This document shows positions 1 to 6,445 of a stretch of DNA of 6,645 nucleotides, piece after piece. The notes below the pieces were generated by a model. It did not search any database and had not been told where the DNA came from. It saw only the letters and a list, made by a program, of their open reading frames with translations. A program made the position numbers and the translations under genes. Within the stretch, counting starts at the first letter, position 1, and every line of letters starts with the position of its first letter. Source of the DNA: an uncultured bacterium (lineage in GTDB: Bacteria > Actinomycetota > Aquicultoria > SKW223); contig CALIRS010000038.1 in the NCBI GenBank assembly GCA_938042205.1, positions 1 to 6,645 of the forward strand, read 5' to 3'.

Positions 1-22
1 GCGCCCTTCACCTCAACTCTCC
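1..22 (-). other. Possible translation start of a further downstream gene at the left edge
   Basis: Sense-strand sequence across the ftsH stop reads GGAGAG (22-17), five bases, then GTG (11-9), continuing AAG GGC off the window. A second reading takes GAGGTG (14-9), overlapping the stop, as the ribosome site for a start just outside. Either way the operon may continue with a gene abutting ftsH. Only 12 bases lie after the stop, so the gene cannot be identified. Confidence 0.2.
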
Positions 23-1953
23 GCCGGTCTCAGCTTATTTCCAAGCTCTGGTAACAATTTACCGAGCTGTTCTCTTTTCTTCTTGGAAACTTCTTCCTTT
101 TTAGCATCCTTAACAGCCACTTTTTTCTCCTTCACGGGTTCTTCCTTCCGGTTGCCCTCGAAAATCTCAATCAGTTCTTCCTTACCAATAGTTTCTTTTT
201 CAATTAAAGTCTTTGCTATGGTGTCAAGCACATCCCGATGTTTCTCAAGTATATCCCTTGCTTTCTGATAACTTTCATCTATAAGTCTTCTGACTTCCTT
301 GTCAATTTCAAATGCAATCTCTTGGCTATAGTTAGGTTCTCTTGATATATCTTTTCCAAGAAACACGGTTTCATCTTTGTGACCGAGAGTCAATGGTCCA
401 AGCTTATCGCTCATTCCATATTCACAAACCATTTTTCTGGTAATCTTTGTAGCCCTTTCTAAATCATCGACCGCGCCAGTTGTTACATCGTTGAATAGCA
501 TCTCTTCAGCGACTCGTCCGGCAAGAAGCATTGCTAATTCACCTAAAAGTTCAGATTTCGTTACCAGATATCTGTCCTCAGTGGGAAGAGTGAGAGTATA
601 ACCAAGAGCTCTTCCGCGCGGAATTATGGAAATCTTATGGACAGGGTCTGTATCTGGCAAAACATGTGCTACCAAAGCATGACCAGCCTCGTGATATGCA
701 ATTATTTCCTTTTCTCTATCGCTGATAACCCTGGTTTTGCGTTCCGGTCCTGCGAGCACTCTGTCGATCGCATCTTCCAGCTCAGCCATTTCAATCTGCT
801 TCTTATTCCTTCGTGCTGAAAGAATTGCTGCTTCATTCACAACATTGGCTAAATCAGCACCTGTAAACCCTGGTGTCCTGCGCGCAATCACACTTAAGTC
901 AACATCTTTTGCAAGCGGTTTCCCGCGCGCATGAACTTTTAAGATTCCTTTTCTTCCTTCAAGGTCTGGTCTGTCAACAATGATATGCCTATCGAATCTC
1001 CCCGGTCTTAAAAGTGCTGGATCAAGAATGTCAGGTCTGTTAGTCCCGGCTATTACAATAATCGAATCTCTGACGTCAAATCCATCCATTTCCACAAGGA
1101 GCTGGTTGAGTGTTTGCTCGCGCTCATCATGACCACCGCCAAGACCGGCACCTCTATGTCTTCCAACAGCGTCGATTTCGTCAATAAAAACGATACATGG
1201 CGATTGCGCCTTTGCCTGTTCAAAAAGGTCTCTGACCCTTGAAGCACCAACACCCACAAACATTTCCACAAATTCAGAGCCGGATATAGAGAAGAAGGGA
1301 ACTTTCGCTTCCCCCGCCAGAGCTCGCGCCAGTAAGGTTTTACCAGTTCCAGGTGGTCCAAAAAGAAGTATGCCCTTAGGAATCCGGGCACCCATTGTGA
1401 GAAACTTTCCAGGTGCTGTAAGGTATTCTTTTATTTCTTTTAGTTCTTCTATAGCTTCATCAAGTCCAGCGACATCTTTAAAAGTGACTTTTGGATGTTC
1501 GCTTTTTGTAAGTCGCGCCCGGCTCTTTCCAAAAGAAAGTACTTTATTTCCACTTCCCTGCATCTGATTCATCATAAAAATCCAGAAGAGGATAATCAGA
1601 ACAAAAGGAAGCATGTTAACAATGATTGAGAGCCAGAAACTATTTTGAGGATCAACTTTTATATTAGAAACATTATTTTCAAGCAGCTTAGAGGTAATGT
1701 CATATCCTTCAGGATAGGATGTCTCAAACTTGATTGGTCCGCTTTTTCCAATCGACTTATTAAGTGTCCCCTGAATTATTCTATCTCGCTCCAGAAGAGT
1801 AACCTCTCGAACATTCTTATTTTCAAGTTGAACAATGAATTCACGGAAATTGAGCTTGCTAACTTTGGGTTCAGAAACGCTTCCATAAACAAAGTAAAGG
1901 GCAACCGCCACCAGTATAATATACAGAAAAATATTTCTTAATGTCCTGTTCAC
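13..1953 (-). CDS. ftsH: ATP-dependent zinc metalloprotease FtsH, GTG start
   Basis: FtsH is a hexameric membrane protease that pulls misfolded membrane proteins and selected regulators through a AAA+ ring into a zinc protease chamber. The 646 residues show TM1 (about 8-24), an extracytoplasmic domain (about 27-104), TM2 (about 106-127) and the AAA+ domain (about 155-400). Walker A is GPPGTGKT (199-206), the pore loop is MFVGVGA (231-237), Walker B is IVFIDEID (254-261) and the arginine-finger region is RPGRFDR (316-322). The M41 peptidase domain has HEAGH at 421-425 (ligands H421 and H425, catalytic E422), with the third ligand in TTGAVDDLERAT (D496 or D497). All catalytic residues are intact. 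After about residue 602 comes a Lys/Glu-rich tail of some 44 residues, variable in this family. The start is GTG at 1953 behind a strong ribosome site. It is the last gene in the window and may have its own promoter in the 159-base gap. Confidence 0.98.
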   Translation of the reverse strand: MNRTLRNIFLYIILVAVALYFVYGSVSEPKVSKLNFREFIVQLENKNVREVTLLERDRIIQGTLNKSIGKSGPIKFETSYPEGYDITSKLLENNVSNIKVDPQNSFWLSIIVNMLPFVLIILFWIFMMNQMQGSGNKVLSFGKSRARLTKSEHPKVTFKDVAGLDEAIEELKEIKEYLTAPGKFLTMGARIPKGILLFGPPGTGKTLLARALAGEAKVPFFSISGSEFVEMFVGVGASRVRDLFEQAKAQSPCIVFIDEIDAVGRHRGAGLGGGHDEREQTLNQLLVEMDGFDVRDSIIVIAGTNRPDILDPALLRPGRFDRHIIVDRPDLEGRKGILKVHARGKPLAKDVDLSVIARRTPGFTGADLANVVNEAAILSARRNKKQIEMAELEDAIDRVLAGPERKTRVISDREKEIIAYHEAGHALVAHVLPDTDPVHKISIIPRGRALGYTLTLPTEDRYLVTKSELLGELAMLLAGRVAEEMLFNDVTTGAVDDLERATKITRKMVCEYGMSDKLGPLTLGHKDETVFLGKDISREPNYSQEIAFEIDKEVRRLIDESYQKARDILEKHRDVLDTIAKTLIEKETIGKEELIEIFEGNRKEEPVKEKKVAVKDAKKEEVSKKKREQLGKLLPELGNKLRPAES

Positions 1954-1965
1954 TGTATATAAATT

Positions 1966-1973
1966 CCTCCTTT
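1966..1973 (-). promoter_or_regulatory. Consensus Shine-Dalgarno site for the ftsH GTG start
   Basis: The sense strand reads AAAGGAGG, an excellent anti-Shine-Dalgarno match, 12 bases before the GTG. The spacing is slightly long, but no other in-frame ATG, GTG or TTG lies between the site and the GTG, and the protein N-terminus begins directly with the expected membrane segment. Confidence 0.75.
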
Positions 1974-2007
1974 GAAATCAATACCGTCCGCATTATCAAG
2001 CATAAAT

Positions 2008-2016
2008 ATTCTAACA
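2008..2016 (-). promoter_or_regulatory. Possible extended -10 promoter element for ftsH
   Basis: The sense strand reads TGTTAGAAT: an extended -10 (TGn) joined to TAGAAT, a 5/6 match to TATAAT. No good -35 lies 16-18 bases upstream, which is tolerated in extended -10 promoters. A start about 7 bases downstream would give a leader of roughly 48 bases. A second -10-like GATAAT lies at 1992-1997 but also lacks a -35. Assigned by eye only. Confidence 0.3.
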
Positions 2017-2112
2017 CACTTATCGACATTTATTCATTCTTGTTTGAGCATATTTAACCTCAAGAGATTATAAATTTAAAAACTGAGAAGAAGCTTAAAT
2101 GCCAAAGTATCC

Positions 2113-2673
2113 TTACCGGCACCTTTCTATTTTTGCTAAATCAATTGCATATATTCCGGAAAGTTGCCTGAACTTTTCAGCAAAATCTAACCCATAGCCA
2201 ACAACAAACTCATCTGGAATCCGAAAGCCAACGTAGCGGGCTGAAATATCTACCTGCTGTTTGCCTTCTTTGACCAGCAGGGCACAGACCTCAAGAGAGG
2301 CAGGATTTCTTGCCTTCAGGGTCTCAATAAGATACTTTAAGGTAAGACCGGTATCAATGATATCCTCCACGACTATTACATCTCGCCCCTCTATCTCTTC
2401 CTCAAGGTCCTTTAGAATACGCACCACACCGGAGCTCTCAGTCGACGTTCCGTAACTTGACAGTGACATGAAATCCACTACCGCCGGGATTTGAAGCTCT
2501 CTGACAAGGTCAGAAAGGAATATAAAAGCACCTCGCAGGATACCGATCATTAACGGACATTTGCCTCTGTAATCACGAGAAATTTCTGCCGCAAGCTGTT
2601 TTACCTTTAGCCTGATGTCTTCACCATCAATTAGCTTTGATTTTATTAACCCTTGAGGATCAATTTGTTTCAT
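2113..2673 (-). CDS. hpt: Hypoxanthine phosphoribosyltransferase
   Basis: This purine-salvage enzyme joins hypoxanthine (often also guanine) to PRPP, giving IMP or GMP and pyrophosphate in the cytoplasm. The 186 residues form a complete type I phosphoribosyltransferase. The pyrophosphate loop is GILRGAF (44-50), and the flexible loop carries SSYG (72-75). The PRPP signature VIVVEDIIDTGLTL spans 99-112, with the acidic pair E103-D104 and the phosphate loop DTG (107-109). The purine-side segment YVGFRIPDEFVVGYGLDFAEKFR (147-169) matches HPRT proteins and not adenine or orotate phosphoribosyltransferases. The ATG at 2673 gives a standard N-terminus; it lies inside tilS and has only a weak ribosome site. 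The tilS-hpt-ftsH order is conserved in Bacillus and many other bacteria, which supports this call over a xanthine- or guanine-specific relative. Exact base preference cannot be read from sequence. Confidence 0.95.
   Translation of the reverse strand: MKQIDPQGLIKSKLIDGEDIRLKVKQLAAEISRDYRGKCPLMIGILRGAFIFLSDLVRELQIPAVVDFMSLSSYGTSTESSGVVRILKDLEEEIEGRDVIVVEDIIDTGLTLKYLIETLKARNPASLEVCALLVKEGKQQVDISARYVGFRIPDEFVVGYGLDFAEKFRQLSGIYAIDLAKIERCR
2660..2673 (-). other. 14-base overlap of the tilS end and the hpt start
   Basis: The hpt ATG (2673-2671) lies four codons before the tilS TGA (2662-2660), in a different frame. Only a weak site (GAAGAG, 8 bases upstream, inside tilS) precedes the hpt ATG. The arrangement favours ribosomes that have just translated tilS, that is translational coupling. 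In Listeria the two genes are fused into a bifunctional TilS/HprT protein, so close linkage has precedent. Confidence 0.85.
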
Positions 2674-4066
2674 TCAGCCGTCTCTTCTCAATTAATTTTA
2701 GCCTGATGGCTTTTCTGGTATACGGGGTTATCTTAAATTCGTCAGACACTTTAAGTCCTCCAGCCCAGGCGATTTTACCTTTTTCAGTGACTATTACCGG
2801 GATTTGCTTCCTCATCCTTTTTGGTATCTTGTGGTCAATAAATATATCATGTAACTTTCTTGATCCACTCATCCCTAAAGGAACAATTCTGTCACCCTTT
2901 CGCCATGATCTTACGATAAAACGTACTCCTGCTTTTTCTGCATCCAGATAGCAGACATTTCTATCTTTTTCAATCTCTATTTCTCCTTCTACAAACTCTG
3001 CCGTAAGAATAAAAGGCGTTGGCTTTAAAACCACTTCTGAAGGAACCTCAAAGTGTTGCGGCTCAATTTCCTCTCTTAACAGACGAGGGGTATAACCGAT
3101 TAGCATGTTACCATATTCCGTCACTGCCATAAGTTTAACAGGAAGATGGTATTCAAAACCCGTCTCCTTTTCGAGACCCCTATAAAGGTTTTCTAAATGA
3201 GTCCTTGAAATAAGCTTCAGGTCGCCTCCGCAATCAGCGATTGCTAATTTAATAATCCTTATCAGCAAAGCTTTTGGAATTCTCTTTCTAAGCGAAACGG
3301 GAATATATACAAGTCCATCCTTTTTTTGAACCCGTTTTCGGTACTCAGCTTTTGCCAGTGCATTTAAAAAAATTGCGTCATCGCGCACGGATTCAAGGTT
3401 TTCGATAAGGTTTTCACGAATTTTTGGATTCATTTCAGTAACTACAGGGATGAGGGAATTCCTGATCTGAGCTCTCAGGTTATCAAGAATAAAATTGGTA
3501 ACATCAATTCGATAATCCTGACCTGTTCTTTTTAGGTAGCTAAGAATTTCAGATTTCTTAACATTGAATAGGGGCCTGATTACCTTACCCCGTACAGGAG
3601 GTATGGAAGCCAGACCATCAAGCGATGCTCCTCTTATAAGACGAATGAAGAAAGTCTCCACCCGATCATCGATGTGGTGTGCAACAGCAATTTTATCATA
3701 TCCTTCTTCCTGAGCTATTCGTTCCATTAAGTTGTATCTAACTGCTCTTCCAGCTTCTTCCAGAGAGAGCTTCTTATTCTTTGCAAAAGCCTTAACGTCG
3801 AATGAGTAAATATGTACCGGAACCCTGTTATTTTCTGCCAGTTTGTTGACAAATATTGCATCCATTTCGCTATCAAGCCCTCTTAATTTGTGATTGAGAT
3901 GAAACACAGAAACCTCAATTTTGAGATAATCTTTAAGTTTAAGCAGCGACTTTAGAAGCGATACTGAATCAGGACCACCAGAAACAGCAACCAATACCTT
4001 CTCGCCTGGTTTTATCATATGATAATCTTCAATTGTTTTTAGAACTTTCTTTTCGAACACATCCAT
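2660..4066 (-). CDS. tilS: tRNA(Ile)-lysidine synthetase
   Basis: TilS uses ATP and lysine to convert C34 of the CAU-anticodon tRNA-Ile to lysidine, so that the tRNA is charged with isoleucine and reads AUA codons; it is normally essential. The N-terminal PP-loop ATPase domain (about 22-215) has the signature SGGPDS at 29-34, HLNHKLRG at 56-63, HHIDDRVET at 130-138 and RGASLDGLASI at 145-155. A central substrate-binding region follows, and a C-terminal TilS_C domain (about 382-455) contains RSWRKGDRIVPLGM, KLHDIFIDHKIPK and WAGGLKVSDEFKIT. At 468 residues it is the long, complete form. No in-frame start exists upstream of the ATG at 4066, and the N-terminus (KVLKTIEDYHMIKPGEKVLVAVSGG) is of normal length, but no Shine-Dalgarno site is visible; a GTG at codon 3 is an alternative. 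Its last 14 bases overlap hpt. Confidence 0.97.
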   Translation of the reverse strand: MDVFEKKVLKTIEDYHMIKPGEKVLVAVSGGPDSVSLLKSLLKLKDYLKIEVSVFHLNHKLRGLDSEMDAIFVNKLAENNRVPVHIYSFDVKAFAKNKKLSLEEAGRAVRYNLMERIAQEEGYDKIAVAHHIDDRVETFFIRLIRGASLDGLASIPPVRGKVIRPLFNVKKSEILSYLKRTGQDYRIDVTNFILDNLRAQIRNSLIPVVTEMNPKIRENLIENLESVRDDAIFLNALAKAEYRKRVQKKDGLVYIPVSLRKRIPKALLIRIIKLAIADCGGDLKLISRTHLENLYRGLEKETGFEYHLPVKLMAVTEYGNMLIGYTPRLLREEIEPQHFEVPSEVVLKPTPFILTAEFVEGEIEIEKDRNVCYLDAEKAGVRFIVRSWRKGDRIVPLGMSGSRKLHDIFIDHKIPKRMRKQIPVIVTEKGKIAWAGGLKVSDEFKITPYTRKAIRLKLIEKRRLNETN

Positions 4067-4102
4067 GGCAACAGGGATTATCCACTATCTGACTTTAATT
4101 AC

Positions 4103-4131
4103 TTTTTATAACAGTGTTTTGACTTCTGCAA
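4103..4131 (-). promoter_or_regulatory. Possible weak promoter in the 70-base amidase-tilS gap
   Basis: The gap at 4067-4136 is wider than the other gaps upstream of it and has no GC-rich hairpin followed by a T run, so read-through from the amidase is likely. It contains TTGCAG (4126-4131) followed by TATAAA after 15 bases (4105-4110) or TAAAAA after 17 (4103-4108). Either pair is only a partial match to a sigma-70-type promoter, and such matches occur by chance in AT-rich DNA. If real, it would give tilS-hpt some independence from the pan genes. Confidence 0.15.
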
Positions 4132-4136
4132 GTAAT

Positions 4137-5138
4137 TCAATCTAAAGAGTTTTTATAGGCAATAATTCCCTCAGAAATAGCCTTAACGATGGCATTTTTT
4201 CCTGACTCTGAAACCATGAAAACTTCATCTTCAGGATTACTTAAAAACCCCAGTTCAAGTATCACAGCCGGTACTTTTGACCAGTTTAATCCAGTCATAT
4301 CTTTCCCCTCATTTATCCCTAAGTTTTTCATACCAGTTCTCTGACAATAAATATCAAGTATTATCTGAGCTGCGGTTTTTGATTTTTTGCTTGCCTCAAT
4401 TAACGAGGGGTGAGGCTGCTGATAAAGAGCGAGAGCTCCTGTAACACCCGGATTTGAACTTGAGTTCGCGTGAAGCCTTAAGAACAGATCAGCTTTTAAG
4501 CTATTTGCTACCATGGCACGTTCTTTATTTGAAATGTTGACTTCTTCACGTTCACGAGTGAGGACAGCTCTCATCCCTTTCCTCTCCAATTCTTCTTTAA
4601 GTATCTTAGAAATTTGAAGCATCAGTATAGATTCTTTAATGCCGGTGCGTACACCCGCTGCTCCCCCACTTACCCTTGGTTTTTTCAAAGTTGACCATGG
4701 AGCAATTGGCTCAGGGTTCATATCAGCTTTTTGCTGATGACCGGGATCGATAACTACTAAAAAAGTTTCACCAGCAGCCGGAGATATCACAGGCGGATGA
4801 GAGGTGTTTTTGGAAACTGCAGCAGAAGTTTTAAATTCTTTAATTCCAAGTGGCAATGTTGATTCTTTATCCGGCAACGTACCAAGATATTTTTGTGATT
4901 CGTGAATGATATCGTTCAAAGAAGGTGTTCTTCTTGTATTAAGCGGGATTTCTGACAATTTTCTTTGTTCAGTACATTCTGGAGTTAGAATCTTTGCAGT
5001 TCCAAAAGTAATTGTCAGTAAAAGAGCTACAAGCAACAAAACTCTCAGGATTTTAGTGAAGCGATTTGTATCAGTGTAACGGCTCAAGAAAGTGGATTTT
5101 TGAGTGCTTTCTTTTATGTTCCTTTTGAAAACAGGCAT
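4137..5138 (-). CDS. N-acetylmuramoyl-L-alanine amidase (Amidase_3 family), membrane-anchored, long-loop subfamily
   Basis: This is a zinc-dependent peptidoglycan hydrolase that cuts the bond between N-acetylmuramic acid and the stem peptide. The 333 residues comprise a short basic cytoplasmic head (1-29), one hydrophobic segment (about 30-50) acting as signal anchor or uncleaved signal, a low-complexity linker (about 52-124), and the Amidase_3 domain (about 126-330). Predicted zinc ligands are H134 (VIDPGH), E169 (TGIKES) and H223 (LRLHANS); the catalytic glutamate is E295 (ILELGFLSN). The ERAMVAN and LGINEGKDMTGLNW segments also fit. The stretch between H134 and E169 is about 20 residues longer than in short-loop amidases and resembles a subfamily I recall from Clostridia (from memory, not searched). 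No SPOR, SH3, LysM or other wall-binding domain is present. The ATG lies 6 bases after the panD stop with only a weak AAGAG-like site, so coupled translation is likely. Its role (division, growth or sporulation) cannot be told from sequence. Confidence 0.92.
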   Translation of the reverse strand: MPVFKRNIKESTQKSTFLSRYTDTNRFTKILRVLLLVALLLTITFGTAKILTPECTEQRKLSEIPLNTRRTPSLNDIIHESQKYLGTLPDKESTLPLGIKEFKTSAAVSKNTSHPPVISPAAGETFLVVIDPGHQQKADMNPEPIAPWSTLKKPRVSGGAAGVRTGIKESILMLQISKILKEELERKGMRAVLTREREEVNISNKERAMVANSLKADLFLRLHANSSSNPGVTGALALYQQPHPSLIEASKKSKTAAQIILDIYCQRTGMKNLGINEGKDMTGLNWSKVPAVILELGFLSNPEDEVFMVSESGKNAIVKAISEGIIAYKNSLD

Positions 5139-5144
5139 TAAGGA

Positions 5145-5564
5145 CTACTCTTTTCGAACCGGATAAGCGTTTTGTTTTTCATAATTACCAGGAATTTTTA
5201 CTTCCCTTCGAGTAATCTTATTATTCCCATCTACATACACATGAATTGCCTTAAAGCCTTTAGCCTTCTCCTCTGAAACTATGGTATGACTCATAATAAT
5301 TACATAGTCGTTTTTGAAAATAAGATGAGCCGCCGCACCGTTTGCACATACCACTCCGGAGCCAGGCTCACCTGCAATCACATAGGTCTCCAGTCGAGCT
5401 GCGTTGGTAACGTCAACCACTGATACAAGCTCGCCCGGGTAGATATCAGCAGCCTTAAGAAGTACAGAATCAACAGTTAAGCTTCCTTCATAATCGACGT
5501 TTGCATCGGTCACCCGTGCCCGATGGATTTTTGATTTTAACATCGTTCTAAAGCGCTCTTGCAA
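5145..5564 (-). CDS. panD: Aspartate 1-decarboxylase proenzyme (pyruvoyl-dependent), TTG start
   Basis: PanD decarboxylates L-aspartate to beta-alanine, the second substrate of PanC. It is made as a zymogen that cleaves itself at a Gly-Ser bond to form the pyruvoyl cofactor. The DYEGS motif puts the cleavage between G27 and S28, giving a small beta chain and a larger alpha chain. Other expected residues are K12 (E. coli Lys9), R57, T60 and Y61 (Arg54, Thr57, Tyr58) and the NGAAAH segment at 75-80. The protein has 139 residues, slightly longer than the roughly 126 of E. coli; the excess is a short charged C-terminal tail (about 125-139) and two or three residues at the front. The start is TTG at 5564-5562: a GGAGGTG site lies 8 bases upstream, whereas the next in-frame ATG (codon 8) has no good site and would leave a very short N-terminus. 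The amidase begins 6 bases after the stop. Confidence 0.96.
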   Translation of the reverse strand: MQERFRTMLKSKIHRARVTDANVDYEGSLTVDSVLLKAADIYPGELVSVVDVTNAARLETYVIAGEPGSGVVCANGAAAHLIFKNDYVIIMSHTIVSEEKAKGFKAIHVYVDGNNKITRREVKIPGNYEKQNAYPVRKE

Positions 5565-5572
5565 AAAAGAAA

Positions 5573-5579
5573 CACCTCC
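5573..5579 (-). promoter_or_regulatory. Strong Shine-Dalgarno site that fixes the panD TTG start
   Basis: The sense strand reads GGAGGTG in the 17-base gap between the panC stop and panD, with 8 bases to the TTG. This near-perfect match to the 16S rRNA 3' end at good spacing is the main reason to choose TTG over the ATG seven codons later. Confidence 0.8.
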
Positions 5580-5581
5580 AG

Positions 5582-6433
5582 CTATTCAAGAATTATATTA
5601 TCAATGAGCCTGGTATTGCCAATGTAAGCTGCAATTGCCAGCACTGCTTTAGTATTTACCTCATCAATTTCTTCAAGAGTTTCCGCGTCTCTAATTTCAA
5701 TATATTGAACTTTTATAGAGGGGTTAAGACTCTTAGATTCTAAAGTCTCTCTTACTTTGTTTTTGAGAATTTCAGCCTGTTTTTCACCAGCTTGAAAAAG
5801 AGATTCTGCCTCCGAAAGGGCTTTGTAAATAAACGGAGCAACTTTTCTTTCATCACTCATAAGATAAGCGTTTCGGCTGCTCATGGCAACGCCATCATAT
5901 TCCCTGACAGTTTTTATAGGGACTATCCTGATGGGAAAATTGAGGTCGCGAACCATTTTTTCAATTATCTTTAGCTGCTGGTAATCTTTTTCACCAAAAT
6001 AGGCTATATCGGGCTGAACAATGTTGAAAAGTTTGGCAACCACAGTCGCCACGCCACGAAAGTGCCCAGGCCGGAAAGTACTGCACATCCCCTCCGATAG
6101 TTTCTCAACATATACAAAAACAAGCTGGGGCTCAGGATACATCTCTTCAGCACTCGGGATAAAAACTACGTCCACATTTTCCTTTTCAAGTATGTTTAAA
6201 TCTCTTCTCTCATCACGGGGATAACGCTTAAAGTCTTCAGCAGGTCCAAATTGAAGTGGATTAACAAAAATGCTTACCACCACGATGTCGCAATCATTTC
6301 TGGCTTTTCTAACAAGAGCGAGGTGCCCATCATGAAGGTATCCCATGGTAGGCACAAAACCTATTTTCCTTCTCCCTTGCCTGAAAACTTTAAGCTCTTT
6401 TCTAATTTCTTCAATTCTCCTTATTACCTTCAT
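5582..6433 (-). CDS. panC: Pantothenate synthetase (pantoate--beta-alanine ligase)
   Basis: This cytoplasmic enzyme joins pantoate and beta-alanine to make pantothenate, using ATP through a pantoyl-adenylate intermediate. At 283 residues it has the normal family length. The nucleotidyltransferase signature PTMGYLHDGH lies at residues 28-37 (HDGH is the HIGH-type motif). FVNPLQFGP (56-64) and YPRD (71-74) follow, then GHFRGVATVV (123-132), FGEKDYQQ (146-153) and the KMSKS-like MSSRN (184-188). All expected active-site segments are present. The ATG at 6433 gives an N-terminus of the right length before the PTMG motif. It has no recognisable Shine-Dalgarno site: the 12 bases between the panB stop and this ATG are an A/T run, so translation may depend on coupling with panB. 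An AAGGAG sequence sits just inside the coding region, but no ordinary start codon follows it in frame. panD begins 17 bases downstream. Confidence 0.97.
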   Translation of the reverse strand: MKVIRRIEEIRKELKVFRQGRRKIGFVPTMGYLHDGHLALVRKARNDCDIVVVSIFVNPLQFGPAEDFKRYPRDERRDLNILEKENVDVVFIPSAEEMYPEPQLVFVYVEKLSEGMCSTFRPGHFRGVATVVAKLFNIVQPDIAYFGEKDYQQLKIIEKMVRDLNFPIRIVPIKTVREYDGVAMSSRNAYLMSDERKVAPFIYKALSEAESLFQAGEKQAEILKNKVRETLESKSLNPSIKVQYIEIRDAETLEEIDEVNTKAVLAIAAYIGNTRLIDNIILE

Positions 6434-6445
6434 TTTTTAAAAATG

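Larger units (their letters stand above)
1954..2112 (-). other. 159-base hpt-ftsH intergenic region, AT-rich, no clear terminator
   Basis: This is the longest non-coding stretch in the window. Read on the sense strand it holds AT-rich sequence, a short inverted repeat TTGAG-N10-CTCAA (2044-2063) with no T run after it, promoter-like hexamers nearer ftsH, and the ftsH ribosome site. I see no CIRCE-type heat-shock operator (TTAGCACTC-N9-GAGTGCTAA), no intrinsic terminator and no small open frame with a convincing ribosome site. Read-through from hpt plus a local ftsH promoter is the simplest reading. Confidence 0.6.

Noticed and set aside
1053..1391. 112-codon open frame on the minus strand inside ftsH
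   Set aside because: It overlaps the AAA+ core of ftsH in another frame, has no recognisable domain and is a by-product of that gene's codon pattern.
1645..1941. 98-codon plus-strand open frame over the ftsH N-terminus
   Set aside because: It lies fully antisense to the FtsH membrane and extracytoplasmic region, with no ribosome site or family resemblance.
1981..2030. CIRCE heat-shock operator before ftsH
   Set aside because: The region was read for TTAGCACTC-N9-GAGTGCTAA; TTAGAATAT is the closest and no matching second arm exists.
2044..2063. Inverted repeat TTGAG-N10-CTCAA considered as a terminator after hpt
   Set aside because: The stem is only five base pairs with a ten-base loop and no T run follows on the sense strand, so it does not fit an intrinsic terminator.
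2637..2951. 104-codon open frame on the plus strand over the tilS 3' end, with hydrophobic residues
   Set aside because: It is antisense to the conserved TilS C-terminal domain; the hydrophobic look is a mirror effect of the opposite strand.
5541..5543. ATG at panD codon 8 as the true start
   Set aside because: It lacks a ribosome site, while the upstream TTG has a near-consensus one at good spacing, and the longer N-terminus aligns with the start region of E. coli PanD.
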